Shown: positions 8,633 through 17,792, numbered from the stretch's first letter. The stretch: 64,000 bases of DNA from Kordia periserrulae (GCF_003054265.1 NZ_QBKT01000007.1:220559-284558), one strand, 5' to 3'. Notes: a model not told the origin generated them from the letters alone. Made by a program: numbers and translations.

Positions 8633-10276
8633 TTATTTTTTACTTTTTTTGAAGTGTTTTAAAAGATTTGTGGTCGACGCATCATGTTCTGCAATTTCTG
8701 CACTTTGAATGTCTGTTAAAATTTTTGTGGCAAGTTGTTTTCCGAGTTCAACGCCCCACTGATCGTAACTAAATATATTCCAAATAACACCTTGTACAAA
8801 TATTTTGTGTTCGTATAAAGCTATTAATGCACCTAAACTTTCTGGAGTTAGCTTGTCAACTAAAATAGTGTTGGTTGGCTTGTTGCCTTCAAATATTTTG
8901 AATGGAAGTAGTTTTTCCATTTGAGAAGCGCCCATTCCTTTAGCCGAAAGTTCTGCTACAACCTCAGCTTCCGTTTTTCCGTGAAGTAAGGCTTCTGTTT
9001 GCGCAAAGAAGTTTGCCATTAATTTATCGTGATGCTCGTTGTTTCCGTGTAAAGATTCAACATAACCAATAAAATCGGCAGGAATCAACTTGGTTCCTTG
9101 ATGAATCAATTGAAAGAACGCATGTTGCGAGTTGGTACCAGGTTCGCCCCAAATTAAGGTTCCTGTTTGATAATTGACACGATTTCCACCTCTATCCACA
9201 CTTTTTCCGTTACTTTCCATGATGCCTTGTTGCAAATACGCCGCAAATTGATGCAAATATTGGGTATATGGAATGATGGCTTCACTTTCTGCACCGTAAA
9301 AATTATTATACCAAACACTTAATAATGCCAAAACTACTGGAATGTTTTGATCAAAAGAAGTCGTTCTAAAGTGCGTGTCCATGGCATGTGCGCCAGCATT
9401 TAATTTTTCAAAATTATCATATCCTACAGATAAACTGATAGACAATCCTACTGCACTCCACAAAGAAAAACGTCCACCAACCCAATCGCGCATTGGAAAT
9501 ACATTTTTTGACGCAATTCCAAATTCGTTGATTTTTTCCAAGTTGGTCGATACTGCTACAAAGTGCTGTTCAATAGCTTTTTCGCTCGCATGTGTCAAAA
9601 ACCATTTGCGAATCGTCAATGCGTTAGTCAAGGTTTCTTGTGTTGTAAACGATTTGGATACAATGACAAATAGCGTTGTTTCAGGATTTAAGTTTTTGAT
9701 GATTTCCTGCACATGATCGCCATCAACATTTGATACAAAGTGCACATTCAAATGGTTTTTATAGTATTGTAACGCTTCTGTCACCATTACAGGTCCTAAA
9801 TCAGAACCGCCAATCCCAATATTTACGATATCAGTAAATGCTTTTCCCGTGTGTCCTGTTTTTGTTCCTGAAATAACCGATTCTGAGAATTCTTTTATTT
9901 TTTGCTTGACTTTGTAAATCTCTGGAATTACATTTTGACCATTTACAAAAACTTCGCTCGTCTCTTTTGCGCGCAATGCTGTGTGCAATACAGCTCTTCC
10001 TTCCGTTTCATTAATGATTTCACCATCGAAATATTTTTCAATGTTTTCTTTAAGATGCACCTCATTAGCCAATTCTAAAAGCAATTCCATCGTTTTTGGT
10101 GAAATTCTGTTTTTAGAATAGTCTACGTAAAAATCTTTCCATTGAATAGAAAAGCGATTGGCTCTGTTAGCATCTGTTGAAAAATAGTCTTTCATCGCAA
10201 ACGATTTCGTTGCATAGAAATGTTCCTGAAGTTTTTTCCAAGCTTCAGTTTCTGTAGGGTTTATGTTTGTTAACAT
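8633..10276 (-). CDS. pgi: glucose-6-phosphate isomerase
   Basis: A 547-residue protein interconverting glucose-6-phosphate and fructose-6-phosphate in the cytoplasm. The length is normal for bacterial Pgi. Family signatures are visible: [10 protein letters not shown] and [12 protein letters not shown] (sugar-phosphate binding, SIS fold), [14 protein letters not shown], and [16 protein letters not shown] near the C-terminal half with the catalytic His. The start [16 protein letters not shown] fits family N-termini. It lies 6 bp downstream of the M23 peptidase gene stop and is probably co-transcribed with it and the dioxygenase-like gene upstream. Confidence 0.97.
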   Translation of the reverse strand: MLTNINPTETEAWKKLQEHFYATKSFAMKDYFSTDANRANRFSIQWKDFYVDYSKNRISPKTMELLLELANEVHLKENIEKYFDGEIINETEGRAVLHTALRAKETSEVFVNGQNVIPEIYKVKQKIKEFSESVISGTKTGHTGKAFTDIVNIGIGGSDLGPVMVTEALQYYKNHLNVHFVSNVDGDHVQEIIKNLNPETTLFVIVSKSFTTQETLTNALTIRKWFLTHASEKAIEQHFVAVSTNLEKINEFGIASKNVFPMRDWVGGRFSLWSAVGLSISLSVGYDNFEKLNAGAHAMDTHFRTTSFDQNIPVVLALLSVWYNNFYGAESEAIIPYTQYLHQFAAYLQQGIMESNGKSVDRGGNRVNYQTGTLIWGEPGTNSQHAFFQLIHQGTKLIPADFIGYVESLHGNNEHHDKLMANFFAQTEALLHGKTEAEVVAELSAKGMGASQMEKLLPFKIFEGNKPTNTILVDKLTPESLGALIALYEHKIFVQGVIWNIFSYDQWGVELGKQLATKILTDIQSAEIAEHDASTTNLLKHFKKSKK

Positions 10277-10282
10277 GATTTG

Positions 10283-11560
10283 TTAGTTTATTGCAGTTAT
10301 AAGTGCTTCTTCTTGTGGAAGCTGTATTTCGATGCCATCAATTTGTGTTTTTAATGGCGCAATGTATTCTAAGTATGAATCTTTTAGTCTTTCGTCAATC
10401 GGATCGGCATCTGGTAGTTTTTGCTTGAATGGATCGACTTGACGACCGTTTTTCCAAAAACGATAACATACGTGTGGTCCAGAGGTGTTTCCTGTCATTC
10501 CAACCCAACCGATAACGTCTCCTTGTTTCACAAATTCGCCCACTTTTACTTTTCGTTTTTTCATGTGCAAATATTGCGTGGTGTACGTACTGTTGTGTTT
10601 TACTTTGACATAGTTTCCGTTGCCGCCTCTTCGGGCAGATTCTACTACGACTCCATTGGCTGTAGAAATAATAGGTGTGCCAATGGGCGCTGCAAAGTCG
10701 GTTCCTTTGTGTGGACGAATACGATTTCCGTATAGTTTGATGCGTCTTCGTAAGTTGTAACGCGATGAAATACGGACTTGCTTGTAACGCACAGGCGCTT
10801 TTAAAAAAGCACGACGTAAGTTTTTAGCATTTTCATCGTAATAATCAACAATTTGCTTGATGCTGTCAGTTTCAAATTGAAATGCGTAAAATGGTTCGCC
10901 ATTGTGTTTAAAGTATGCCGCTTTTATATTGTCAATTCCCACGAAAGTGGTATCGTTTATATATTTTTCAGTGTAAATTAATTTAAACTCATCACCTTTT
11001 TGCAATCTAAAAAAGTCAATCGTCCACGCGTAAATGTCTGACATATCATACGCCAATCGTTGACTCAATCCTGCATCGTCCAATGAAGCCGATAATGAGC
11101 TTGTAATAACTCCTGAAGCTTCTTTTTCTACAATTTTAACAGGCTTACTTTCCGTGTACGCATTGATAGAATCTTTGAATTTTATCACCACATAGTCTAT
11201 GCTATTTTTTTGATAGATAAAACATTCTGGTCTGTTCAATGAATCGCCTTTGGTGCAAAGCAAGGTATATGGTTTTCCCGCTACCAGTTTTCGGATGTCA
11301 AACGTATCTTTGGTTTTTTCGGCAATTTGAAAGATTTTAGAGTAGCCGATGTTATTTTTTTGTAAAATTTCTCCAAAACTGTCACCATTTCGTACGGTAT
11401 CTTTAATAACTACGTAGTCATTAAGGTTGAAGCCAAACTCTATTGGGTCAGGAGCTGGCGCTTCTATTTCAACGTTTTTTTGAACTTTTTTTTCTTCTTC
11501 GCCACACGCGTAAAAGCCTATAAATACTAGTATTAGCAATACAATTTTCCCTATTCTCAT
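10283..11560 (-). CDS. M23 family metallopeptidase lipoprotein
   Basis: I place the start at the ATG at 11560 (MRIGKIVLLILV), giving 425 residues. It yields a lipoprotein signal (IGFYACGEEE) and a 4-bp ATGA overlap with the preceding gene. A LysM-like or linker region (GDSFGEILQKNNIGYS) precedes a C-terminal LytM/M23 endopeptidase domain with HKGTDFAAPIGTP and QYLHMKKRKVKVGEFVKQGD. The usual HxH zinc motif reads GPHVCYRF, with Cys in place of the second His; Cys may serve as the ligand or activity may be altered. Likely role: peptidoglycan cross-link cleavage or cell-separation factor at the cell envelope. Confidence 0.88.
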   Translation of the reverse strand: MRIGKIVLLILVFIGFYACGEEEKKVQKNVEIEAPAPDPIEFGFNLNDYVVIKDTVRNGDSFGEILQKNNIGYSKIFQIAEKTKDTFDIRKLVAGKPYTLLCTKGDSLNRPECFIYQKNSIDYVVIKFKDSINAYTESKPVKIVEKEASGVITSSLSASLDDAGLSQRLAYDMSDIYAWTIDFFRLQKGDEFKLIYTEKYINDTTFVGIDNIKAAYFKHNGEPFYAFQFETDSIKQIVDYYDENAKNLRRAFLKAPVRYKQVRISSRYNLRRRIKLYGNRIRPHKGTDFAAPIGTPIISTANGVVVESARRGGNGNYVKVKHNSTYTTQYLHMKKRKVKVGEFVKQGDVIGWVGMTGNTSGPHVCYRFWKNGRQVDPFKQKLPDADPIDERLKDSYLEYIAPLKTQIDGIEIQLPQEEALITAIN

Positions 11561-12522
11561 TGTTTTCTTTCTGTGTTGAAAATATGGTCTACCCATTCTT
11601 TTCCCCATTCATTTTTTTCATTATCGCTCCAAATTTCGGGAAAAAAGATCACTTTTTGAAAACTTGGAGGCAAGTATTCTCTCCAATTGGTACCACCCGT
11701 AGCTTCAATGGTTGTTTTTTCGCGTCGTAAATAGCGATATGCAGAGCCCATGTGCATCAGTGGCCAATTGACATTTGCATTCAAATCGAGCTTTTTTAAG
11801 GCATCTATTAGATTTTTGTTTTTCTTTACTTCTTCAGGCAATGCTAAGTAGCGATGGTATATGGTACTGTGTTGTACTTCATTGGCAATACGCATAAAGC
11901 GTGGCGTGTAACGATATTCAAATTGTTTGAGCGTGAGTGTTTTTTCACCTGTTTTGCTATCGGTCGCACCTTTTTTCCAATAGATGTTTTCATAAAGATC
12001 GTCCAAACTGTCTTTTGACGAAAATTGATCTCGTACCGTATGATGCACTAGGTTTTCCATAGGTGTAGCATAGAGTTCAATCATGCGATATTGTGCCGAT
12101 TGAAATCCACTCGCAGGCAACAAAGACATTCGGTAGTTGAGAAATTGTTCTCTCTCCATTCCGTTAATCATGATTTCAAACGAGGAAATGAGCGCTTTAA
12201 AGTAGTTGTTGATTCGGTGAATGCGTTGTGTGAAAAATTCTGCTGTTTGCCCTTTGTCATCAATGATTTGTTTTTGCTCGTGAATGATGAGCTTAAAGTA
12301 CAATTCCGTTATTTGATGATACATGATGAATATTTCTTCATCCGGAAAAAACGTACGCGGAATTTGCAAACTCAACAAGGTGTCTAAGTGAATGTATTCC
12401 CAATACGTAAGATAGCGTTGATGTAGTAATCCGTCGAGATAAGAGCCCAAATCTTGCCCAGAATTGGTATATTTTCGTTCTAGTTTTTCAATTCGTGCTG
12501 CAATTTCAGGAGAAATTTTCAT
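11557..12522 (-). CDS. tryptophan 2,3-dioxygenase family protein (paralogue 1)
   Basis: A 321-residue protein with the tryptophan 2,3-dioxygenase family pattern: FIMYHQITELYFKLIIHE in the N-terminal third, PASGFQSAQYRMIE in the middle, WPLMHMGSAYRYL (candidate heme-ligand His) and ATGGTNWREYLPP near the end. Family members oxidise L-Trp to N-formylkynurenine using heme. A second copy at 17932 sits in an aromatic amino acid catabolic cluster and keeps more canonical spacing, so this copy may act on another indole or have lost catabolic function. It is genomically tied to the M23 peptidase (4-bp overlap) and pgi rather than to kynurenine genes. Confidence 0.8.
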   Translation of the reverse strand: MKISPEIAARIEKLERKYTNSGQDLGSYLDGLLHQRYLTYWEYIHLDTLLSLQIPRTFFPDEEIFIMYHQITELYFKLIIHEQKQIIDDKGQTAEFFTQRIHRINNYFKALISSFEIMINGMEREQFLNYRMSLLPASGFQSAQYRMIELYATPMENLVHHTVRDQFSSKDSLDDLYENIYWKKGATDSKTGEKTLTLKQFEYRYTPRFMRIANEVQHSTIYHRYLALPEEVKKNKNLIDALKKLDLNANVNWPLMHMGSAYRYLRREKTTIEATGGTNWREYLPPSFQKVIFFPEIWSDNEKNEWGKEWVDHIFNTERKQ

Positions 12523-12601
12523 CTGTTATTTTATTTTAAACCTGAAAGTTACTTAAACTTTTTCTTTTGGCTATAAATTCATCTTGTTTTGTCCGATTGA
12601 A

Positions 12602-13378
12602 TTAATCAACAAGTATTTTGAAAGGGTGTTTTAATCCTTTAAACGCATCTAAATCTGCTTTTAATGAGCCAACTACTAGTTTTGCTTTGATGCGAATTGG
12701 AATTTTGTTTTCATCGTCCGAAACCCACAACGTTAAGCTTTCACTTTCTTTAAATACGCGCCCTGCTTGTACATACGGACGGAATTTGAGGCATGGAACT
12801 TTTCCAAATTTGGTACGCATCGTTTCGCGTCCTAAGAATTTTAATTTGAATTTGAAGTTTTCTTTGTCAAAAAACATGTTCAGCACAACTTCATCACCTT
12901 CTTTGATAGATGAAACATCGTAGTTGTTTCGCAAGTAATAAAAAGCTGAAACCATGTCTTGCACATTTTTTTCAATGTTGATTTCTTCTTTTGTTTTGTG
13001 CTTTTTATTGTTGACAAGCGCTTTTTCTTTTTCGTGATTGAAATCGATTTCAATGTCTTTCGTATGGCCACCTTCATCAATTTGACGAATAAATTTATAG
13101 GGTTTTCCACTGTTTTTATCAAAATAGCTTTCGTAATTGTCGTCAACCTTAAAAAAGATGCTGGCAAAACCTGTGGTTTTTCCTTTTCCGACTACATGAT
13201 AAACGCTTTTTCCGTTTAGGTAATCGTCTTTTACTTCCAGCGTTGCGTAACTCGCATTGATGAATCCGTAGTGAATACGAAATTTGAACCACTCGCCCGT
13301 TTCAAAAGCGGCGTCTTTTTTTTGTGCTTGCGACAGGAAGCATGTAAGTAGGCAGAATATAGTAAGTATGTGTTTCAT
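12602..13378 (-). CDS. DUF3108 domain-containing secreted protein
   Basis: I choose the ATG at 13378 (MKHILTIFCLLTCF) over one three codons upstream, giving a clean signal peptide ending LSQAQ and a 258-residue protein. The mature part matches DUF3108: GEWFKFRIHYGFINASYATLEV at the start, the AFYYLRNNYDV segment mid-protein, and LTLWVSDDENKIPIRIKAK near the end. The fold is predicted beta-rich and periplasmic; the biochemical role of DUF3108 is not established. It follows the divergent regulator-like gene and precedes the dioxygenase paralogue in the opposite order of transcription; it is likely transcribed with a short leader of its own. Confidence 0.8.
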   Translation of the reverse strand: MKHILTIFCLLTCFLSQAQKKDAAFETGEWFKFRIHYGFINASYATLEVKDDYLNGKSVYHVVGKGKTTGFASIFFKVDDNYESYFDKNSGKPYKFIRQIDEGGHTKDIEIDFNHEKEKALVNNKKHKTKEEINIEKNVQDMVSAFYYLRNNYDVSSIKEGDEVVLNMFFDKENFKFKLKFLGRETMRTKFGKVPCLKFRPYVQAGRVFKESESLTLWVSDDENKIPIRIKAKLVVGSLKADLDAFKGLKHPFKILVD

Positions 13379-13658
13379 TTTTGACATAAAGGTTTGTAAA
13401 AATAATAAAATAGTTATTACCTTTTTGTTAATTTATGTTAGCATTACAATTACTATTCCAAAAAATATAGTTTCACCCTAGTAACACTATTGTAAAAGCT
13501 TCTTTTGAGTGACTTTTACCATGAATACGCATAGATAGTTTCCAATTTTACATACATTGTAAGAGTTGAAATTAAGCTAAAATACAGCTTTTGTATTCAA
13601 TTTTATATTGTATATTTCTGATGAGTTTATAAGCCTACTTCTTACAAACCGTATTATA

Positions 13659-15428
13659 ATGAAGCATCTTGTTTGCACGCTACTTTATTTCCTAACTAAA
13701 ACGCGCTGTTTTAGTGTTTTGTGTGTGCTTTTTCTGTTATCGAATGTTTCCATAGCACAAGAAAATTATACCGTAAATGACACTATTGTTTCTGAAGAAA
13801 TACGGTTGTTAATTACAACTTCTGATGCTTTGGAAACTATTGAAGAAATGATTCAGCATACGTTTGCTGTTGAAAAAGATACTCTTTCAGGTTTGGCGTA
13901 TTGTCAATTGTATTTGGAAAGAGGTAGAAAAGAAGCCGATGATAGTATTCAGTTTTTTGCCAATTTTCAAATGGCATATATTTCTTTTTATCAACCCAAT
14001 TATAAAGAAGCGTTAAAACGCTCGTACATTTCTGCGCGTATTGCCGAACGAATGAAAGACACTATTAACAGTATTAGCAGCAATGTTTTGTTGGGAAGCA
14101 GTTGGTATGTTTTGGGCGTGTATGACGAGGCTTTGAAACCGTATTTGATTGCCAAAGAATTTTCTACAGATACCCAAAATACATCGTATGAAATTATTTG
14201 TTTGACGAATATTGCAAACATTCGCGCCAAGCTGAATAGATATGAAAATGCGCTCGACAGTTATAACTCCATCCTTGCAATTCTTGATACAAAAGAACAA
14301 CCGCTTTCCGTTCAAGATACGGCTACGCTTTTGAGTTCGCTTTTGGGAAAAGTACTGTGTTTGTCCGAATTGAAACGTTTTGAAGAAGCCGAAGTAACCT
14401 ACAAAAAAGGTGTTGCAATTGCTGAAAAAAATGATTTTGAGATTTTTAAAAGTCGCTTCAATGTGAATTTGGGGAAAGTGTATTATGAAAAAGGTGAATA
14501 TTTTAAATCGCTAGGTTATTTGCGAGAAGGAAAAAAAGTATTGAAAGAAGCTGGATTGCAAAACAACTTATACATTACTGATTTTTACATTGCGCAGAAT
14601 TTAGCCAAATTAGAACAATACGATGAAGCAATTCGCTTATTAGATGCTATTTTTAAACGTGCTGGTGATGATACCTACACGGATAGAATTGAAGAAATGT
14701 ATGCGTTGGCGATACAAATTTCAAAGAGTCAGCAACAGAAAGAAAAAGAGCTTTTCTATTTGCGCGAATCGCAAAATATCATCAAAAAATTGACTGAAAA
14801 GCAACTCGCCGCAAAAGATTTGTTGTATGAAGATGATATGAAAGCATACGAATTGGAGAATGAAAAGTTGACCCATGAAAACACCGAAAATTTAGCCGAT
14901 AAAAAAGTCATTACAACTGTTTCGGTGATTTTGGTGTCGCTGTTGTTACTAGCTTTGTTATTTTTTTACAGAAAAGCCAAGCTGAAAGAGCAAAAGTTTT
15001 TAGCCATCATTGAAGATATTTCTACCAAAACTTCTGCACAAAAATCTCCAAAAGAAATCACAACTTCTACCATAGAAGATGAAAAATCACAAACTATTTT
15101 GGAGCAATTGAGCGCTTTGGAGGCTACACATTTCTATCTTTCGGAAGATGCCAGTTTGCACAATACCGCCAAACTACTCAATACCAATACAAGCTATTTA
15201 TCGAAAGCATTAAACACTATCAAAAAACAAAGTTTTAGCCAATATGTAAACAAACTCCGAATTGATTATGTGTTGGTAAAATTGAAAGAAGATGCGGTGT
15301 TTCGCTCATATACAATTCATGCTATTTCCAAAGAAATCGGCTATAAAAGTGCCACAACATTCATCAAAGAGTTTAAAAACAAAACAGGCTTAAATCCATC
15401 GTACTATATTAAAAAAATTGACAGTTAG
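13659..15428 (+). CDS. TPR-repeat transmembrane regulator with C-terminal AraC-type HTH
   Basis: A 589-residue protein from the ATG at 13659 (MKHLVCTLLYFL), preferred to an upstream ATG because it gives a signal peptide or membrane anchor ending NVSIAQEN. Residues about 60-390 form tetratricopeptide repeats (for example YCQLYLERGRKEADDSIQF, NLGKVYYEKGEYFKSLGYL). A coiled segment follows, then one transmembrane helix (TTVSVILVSLLLLALLFF, about residue 430) and a C-terminal AraC-type DNA-binding domain (about 490-589, with FSQYVNKLRIDYVL and SAISKEIGYKSATTF-like helices). This is the common Bacteroidota one-component membrane regulator. It is a candidate regulator of the T9SS cargo gene that follows. 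Confidence 0.85.
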   Translation: MKHLVCTLLYFLTKTRCFSVLCVLFLLSNVSIAQENYTVNDTIVSEEIRLLITTSDALETIEEMIQHTFAVEKDTLSGLAYCQLYLERGRKEADDSIQFFANFQMAYISFYQPNYKEALKRSYISARIAERMKDTINSISSNVLLGSSWYVLGVYDEALKPYLIAKEFSTDTQNTSYEIICLTNIANIRAKLNRYENALDSYNSILAILDTKEQPLSVQDTATLLSSLLGKVLCLSELKRFEEAEVTYKKGVAIAEKNDFEIFKSRFNVNLGKVYYEKGEYFKSLGYLREGKKVLKEAGLQNNLYITDFYIAQNLAKLEQYDEAIRLLDAIFKRAGDDTYTDRIEEMYALAIQISKSQQQKEKELFYLRESQNIIKKLTEKQLAAKDLLYEDDMKAYELENEKLTHENTENLADKKVITTVSVILVSLLLLALLFFYRKAKLKEQKFLAIIEDISTKTSAQKSPKEITTSTIEDEKSQTILEQLSALEATHFYLSEDASLHNTAKLLNTNTSYLSKALNTIKKQSFSQYVNKLRIDYVLVKLKEDAVFRSYTIHAISKEIGYKSATTFIKEFKNKTGLNPSYYIKKIDS

Positions 15429-15533
15429 GCAGTTCATTTTGTTTAAATTTATAAAAATGAACACGCTTCTGTTGTAGCAAACATTGAAATATTCATACTT
15501 TGAAAGCACGTTTAACTTAAAACTTTTATTGTT

Positions 15534-16370
15534 ATGAATTTAAAACATTTTACCCGTACCACACTCTTACTATTTTTTTGTTTGAGTACTACCGCACAAG
15601 TTACCAACGCTATTGCAGAAAATGTGGCTGACCTTACATTTTCGATTTTAGATGATGTACAAAACATTCGATACGAATTGACTCCAAACAGTCAGTCGTA
15701 CACTATGAATCATGGATTGCCAATTGCATTTCGAATTGATATCAATTATGAAGCAGAAATCGATTTTGCGGGCTATTTTGGCATTCAGTATATTATTTAC
15801 AAAATAGCACCTAACGGATTCGACACAATTATTATAAGAGGTGTAACGGTTCCTGTATTGATTCCGCCTGCGCGAAAAAACAAATCAAGAGACACATTTA
15901 AAGCTATTGAGGAGTATCCTTTTAAAATTTTTGAAGAAACCATTCTTGGTGAAGCTAACTACGAGATAAAAATGAACTTGGTAAAATACGACTCACAAGA
16001 AGATTACAATAGAAACAATTATAATTTTCAAACATTTCCGTCGTTTGGCTTTATCATCAACACGATTTCTGATGAGCCTGTAGCACGAAATGGAAATACT
16101 TTTAGTGTGTATCCAAATCCGAGCGCTCATCAACTTATTTTTGAATTTCCAACAATCATAGAAACCTCAAAAAAAGCCAAACTGTTACCAATTGAAGTGG
16201 CGCTGTTTGATGACAACGGTAACGAATTGAGTCAACACGAATTAAAAGCCACGCTTCATAATAACAAAGCGCAATACGTGTTAGACATTAAACAGTTACA
16301 AAAAGGAAGATATTTTTACCAACTCAAACGTGGCGGAAAAACTTACACCAAACCATTTTTGAAAAATTAA
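15534..16370 (+). CDS. T9SS type A sorting domain protein
   Basis: A 278-residue secreted protein. It has an N-terminal signal peptide (LLLFFCLSTTAQ) and a middle region of unknown function with many aromatic and acidic residues. From about residue 185 it has the C-terminal sorting domain recognised by the type IX secretion system (NTFSVYPNPSAHQLIFEF ... RYFYQLKRGGKTYTKPFLK). The protein should be exported across the outer membrane and anchored or released by the T9SS. Its function beyond sorting is not recognisable. It lies 105 bp downstream of the TPR/AraC regulator and has its own terminator. Confidence 0.85.
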   Translation: MNLKHFTRTTLLLFFCLSTTAQVTNAIAENVADLTFSILDDVQNIRYELTPNSQSYTMNHGLPIAFRIDINYEAEIDFAGYFGIQYIIYKIAPNGFDTIIIRGVTVPVLIPPARKNKSRDTFKAIEEYPFKIFEETILGEANYEIKMNLVKYDSQEDYNRNNYNFQTFPSFGFIINTISDEPVARNGNTFSVYPNPSAHQLIFEFPTIIETSKKAKLLPIEVALFDDNGNELSQHELKATLHNNKAQYVLDIKQLQKGRYFYQLKRGGKTYTKPFLKN

Positions 16371-16392
16371 GTAGTTTTTTGATTGAATACTT

Positions 16393-16436
16393 AGCGTCTG
16401 TTTTAAAATAGCTTTTTAGGACAGACGCTTTTTTAT
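16393..16436 (+). terminator. rho-independent terminator after T9SS cargo gene
   Basis: AGCGTCTGT at 16393 pairs with ACAGACGCT at 16421, followed by TTTTTTAT, 23 bp after the stop codon. Confidence 0.8.
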
Positions 16437-16484
16437 ACGCTTTTTTTGCGATTTCTTCAATTTTATAAATCTGAAAATACTTCG

Positions 16485-16516
16485 TTTGTTTCCAGCAAAA
16501 CCGCTACTTACCTTTG
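16485..16516 (+). promoter_or_regulatory. Bacteroidota-type promoter (TTTG-N20-TACCTTTG)
   Basis: A -33 TTTG at 16485-16488 and a -7 TACCTTTG at 16509-16516 are separated by 20 bp, an almost perfect match to the phylum consensus, 77 bp upstream of the DUF4214 lipoprotein ATG. Confidence 0.75.
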
Positions 16517-16539
16517 ATTTGTTCTTGATCGAGACAGGT

Positions 16540-16569
16540 GGCATCCGAAAAACCATAATAGAGTAGGAA
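16540..16569 (+). repeat. short repeat GGCATCCGAAAA-N9-GAGTAGGAA (copy 1)
   Basis: This element in the 5' leader of the DUF4214 gene recurs at 17232-17259 just after that gene: 12 and 9 identical bases separated by 9 versus 7 nt. It may be a leader motif left by a duplicated gene or a regulatory element. Confidence 0.5.
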
Positions 16570-16593
16570 CTAATTACAAATTCATCAATTATC

Positions 16594-17199
16594 ATGAAAA
16601 AATTCATATTTACATCGCGTCATTTAGTGATTGTGCTTTCCTTAGTAATAGCATCATTGTGTATCATCGGTTGTCAGTCAGAAGATATTGCTACAGAAGA
16701 CAGTCCGGCACTTGAAACTGTAACGAGTAAACAAATTCCGCTAGAACCAGATTTTATTCCACCAAACATTCCAAATCCGTCCATCGATGTACATTGTGTC
16801 GTTCGCTTGGCATACTTATCGTACTTAGAGCGTTGTCCTGAAAATGCGAGCGTAGTCAGCTACTGGACAAACATTTTTTATTCGCAAGGTTTTGAAGGTG
16901 TTGCCGTCGGATTTATTTCTTCGCCAGAAGCGAGTCAGCGATGGAATTCACGCTACCATAGTTTTTTAAATAGAAACAATTTAACGAGCTATCAAATTGA
17001 TAAAAAAGTATATATCGCGTATCAAGGTTTGTTATTGCGTGAACCTGATGTAAATGGTGGAACATATTGGACAAATCAATTGCGCTCCAGAGGATTAAAT
17101 TACGTAGCAAGAGCCATTGGAAGTTCGCCAGAGTTTGAAAGACGTTTGGCTAATATTTCTACAGAATGTAACAATGCTGCCAATCAATGTACTTTTTAA
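16594..17199 (+). CDS. DUF4214 domain lipoprotein
   Basis: A 201-residue lipoprotein: hydrophobic signal (VIVLSLVIASLCIIGCQSED) with the lipobox Cys near residue 27. The SED that follows resembles the acidic flavobacterial surface-export signal. Residues about 65-195 contain two DUF4214-type helical repeats (VRLAYLSYLERCPENASVV and VYIAYQGLLLREPDVNGG, each followed by a Trp-rich YWTN turn). DUF4214 occurs in surface or exopolysaccharide-associated bacterial proteins; no enzymatic role is known. A good promoter precedes it and a hairpin terminator lies about 85 bp beyond the stop. Short repeats flank the gene on both sides. Confidence 0.82.
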   Translation: MKKFIFTSRHLVIVLSLVIASLCIIGCQSEDIATEDSPALETVTSKQIPLEPDFIPPNIPNPSIDVHCVVRLAYLSYLERCPENASVVSYWTNIFYSQGFEGVAVGFISSPEASQRWNSRYHSFLNRNNLTSYQIDKKVYIAYQGLLLREPDVNGGTYWTNQLRSRGLNYVARAIGSSPEFERRLANISTECNNAANQCTF

Positions 17200-17231
17200 A
17201 AGCGCGTCATCATCATCAAAAAACAAAAAGC

Positions 17232-17259
17232 GGCATCCGAAAAGCGTATAGAGTAGGAA
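17232..17259 (+). repeat. short repeat GGCATCCGAAAA-N7-GAGTAGGAA (copy 2)
   Basis: Second copy of the element in the DUF4214 leader. Here no gene follows, only a terminator hairpin about 20 bp on, so it may be the leader of a lost gene or of a short untranslated RNA. Confidence 0.5.
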
Positions 17260-17281
17260 AAACAAAGATTGAATGATTGTT

Positions 17282-17312
17282 AAAGACTGTCCGTGTGTGG
17301 CAGTCTTTTTTT
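17282..17312 (+). terminator. rho-independent terminator
   Basis: AAAGACTG at 17282 pairs with CAGTCTTT at 17301 over an 11-nt loop, followed by a long T-run. Confidence 0.8.
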
Positions 17313-17362
17313 TGATGTGTAGCGCATCATTCATGTTGAAGCGTAACACTTTGATACTAAGC

Positions 17363-17477
17363 AAAAAAAGAAGCCCAATCGTACGATTGAGCTTTCTCTT
17401 TTTTTTAACCAACCAAAACTTTAAATTATGAAAATCTCTCTTCTTAAAGTTGCAAAAGGAAACCACTCGCTTTTGCA
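17363..17477 (-). ncRNA. small RNA, copy 1 of a tandem pair
   Basis: The candidate transcript is about 115 nt on the minus strand. It starts at a near-consensus promoter (-33 TTG, 19-bp spacer, -7 TATATTTG) and ends in a terminator with a T-run. Three stems are visible: an 8-bp 5' stem (17451-17458 with 17470-17477), an 8-bp middle stem (17417-17424 with 17444-17451) and the terminator stem (17371-17380 with 17385-17394). The terminator contains a G-U pair only when read on the minus strand (C-A mismatch on the plus strand), which supports this orientation. Ninety bases are identical to copy 2. A 33-codon plus-strand frame also spans it but explains neither the promoter nor the stems. End positions are estimates. 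Confidence 0.7.
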
Positions 17478-17480
17478 CTG

Positions 17481-17510
17481 CAAATATAAAACGGGAATTT
17501 TATTATGCAA
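17481..17510 (-). promoter_or_regulatory. promoter of small RNA copy 1
   Basis: Minus-strand TTG (17508-17510), 19 bp, TATATTTG (17481-17488). Identical spacing in copy 2, while bases between the boxes differ. Confidence 0.75.
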
Positions 17511-17644
17511 GCATAGTATTTTACTTTAACAGTATTTTTATGTAGTGTGAGAGTGTTTATTCTTTTTACTTGCTGAGTTTTCAATAAAAAATGATTTTCT
17601 TTGAAAATTCAGCAAAATTTTATCGTTTCTCCCTGAAAATGAGG

Positions 17645-17759
17645 CAATAAAAAAGCCCGATTTTTCAATCGAGCTTTTTTTATTTATTAACCAACCAAAA
17701 CTTTAAATTATGAAAATCTCTCTTCTTAAAGTTGCAAAAGGAAACCACTCGCTTTTGCA
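17645..17759 (-). ncRNA. small RNA, copy 2 of a tandem pair
   Basis: Same layout as copy 1, 282 bp away. The 90-bp core (17687-17776) is identical, the promoter spacing is the same, and all three stems are preserved: 17733-17740 with 17752-17759, 17699-17706 with 17726-17733, and terminator 17651-17662 with 17667-17678. In the terminator stem two base pairs differ from copy 1 by compensatory changes (A-U to G-C and C-G to U-A), so structure rather than sequence is conserved. Candidate role: trans-acting small RNA. Comparison with Rfam (including Flavobacteriia motifs such as Flavo-1) would show whether it belongs to a known family. Confidence 0.7.
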
Positions 17760-17762
17760 CTG

Positions 17763-17792
17763 CAAATATAAAACGGACTTTTTATTATGCAA
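17763..17792 (-). promoter_or_regulatory. promoter of small RNA copy 2
   Basis: Minus-strand TTG (17790-17792), 19 bp, TATATTTG (17763-17770). Confidence 0.75.

Noticed and set aside
17095..17478. 127-codon minus-strand frame across the DUF4214 gene end and small RNA copy 1
   Set aside because: It is antisense to a convincing lipoprotein gene and overlaps the sRNA; composition is not protein-like.
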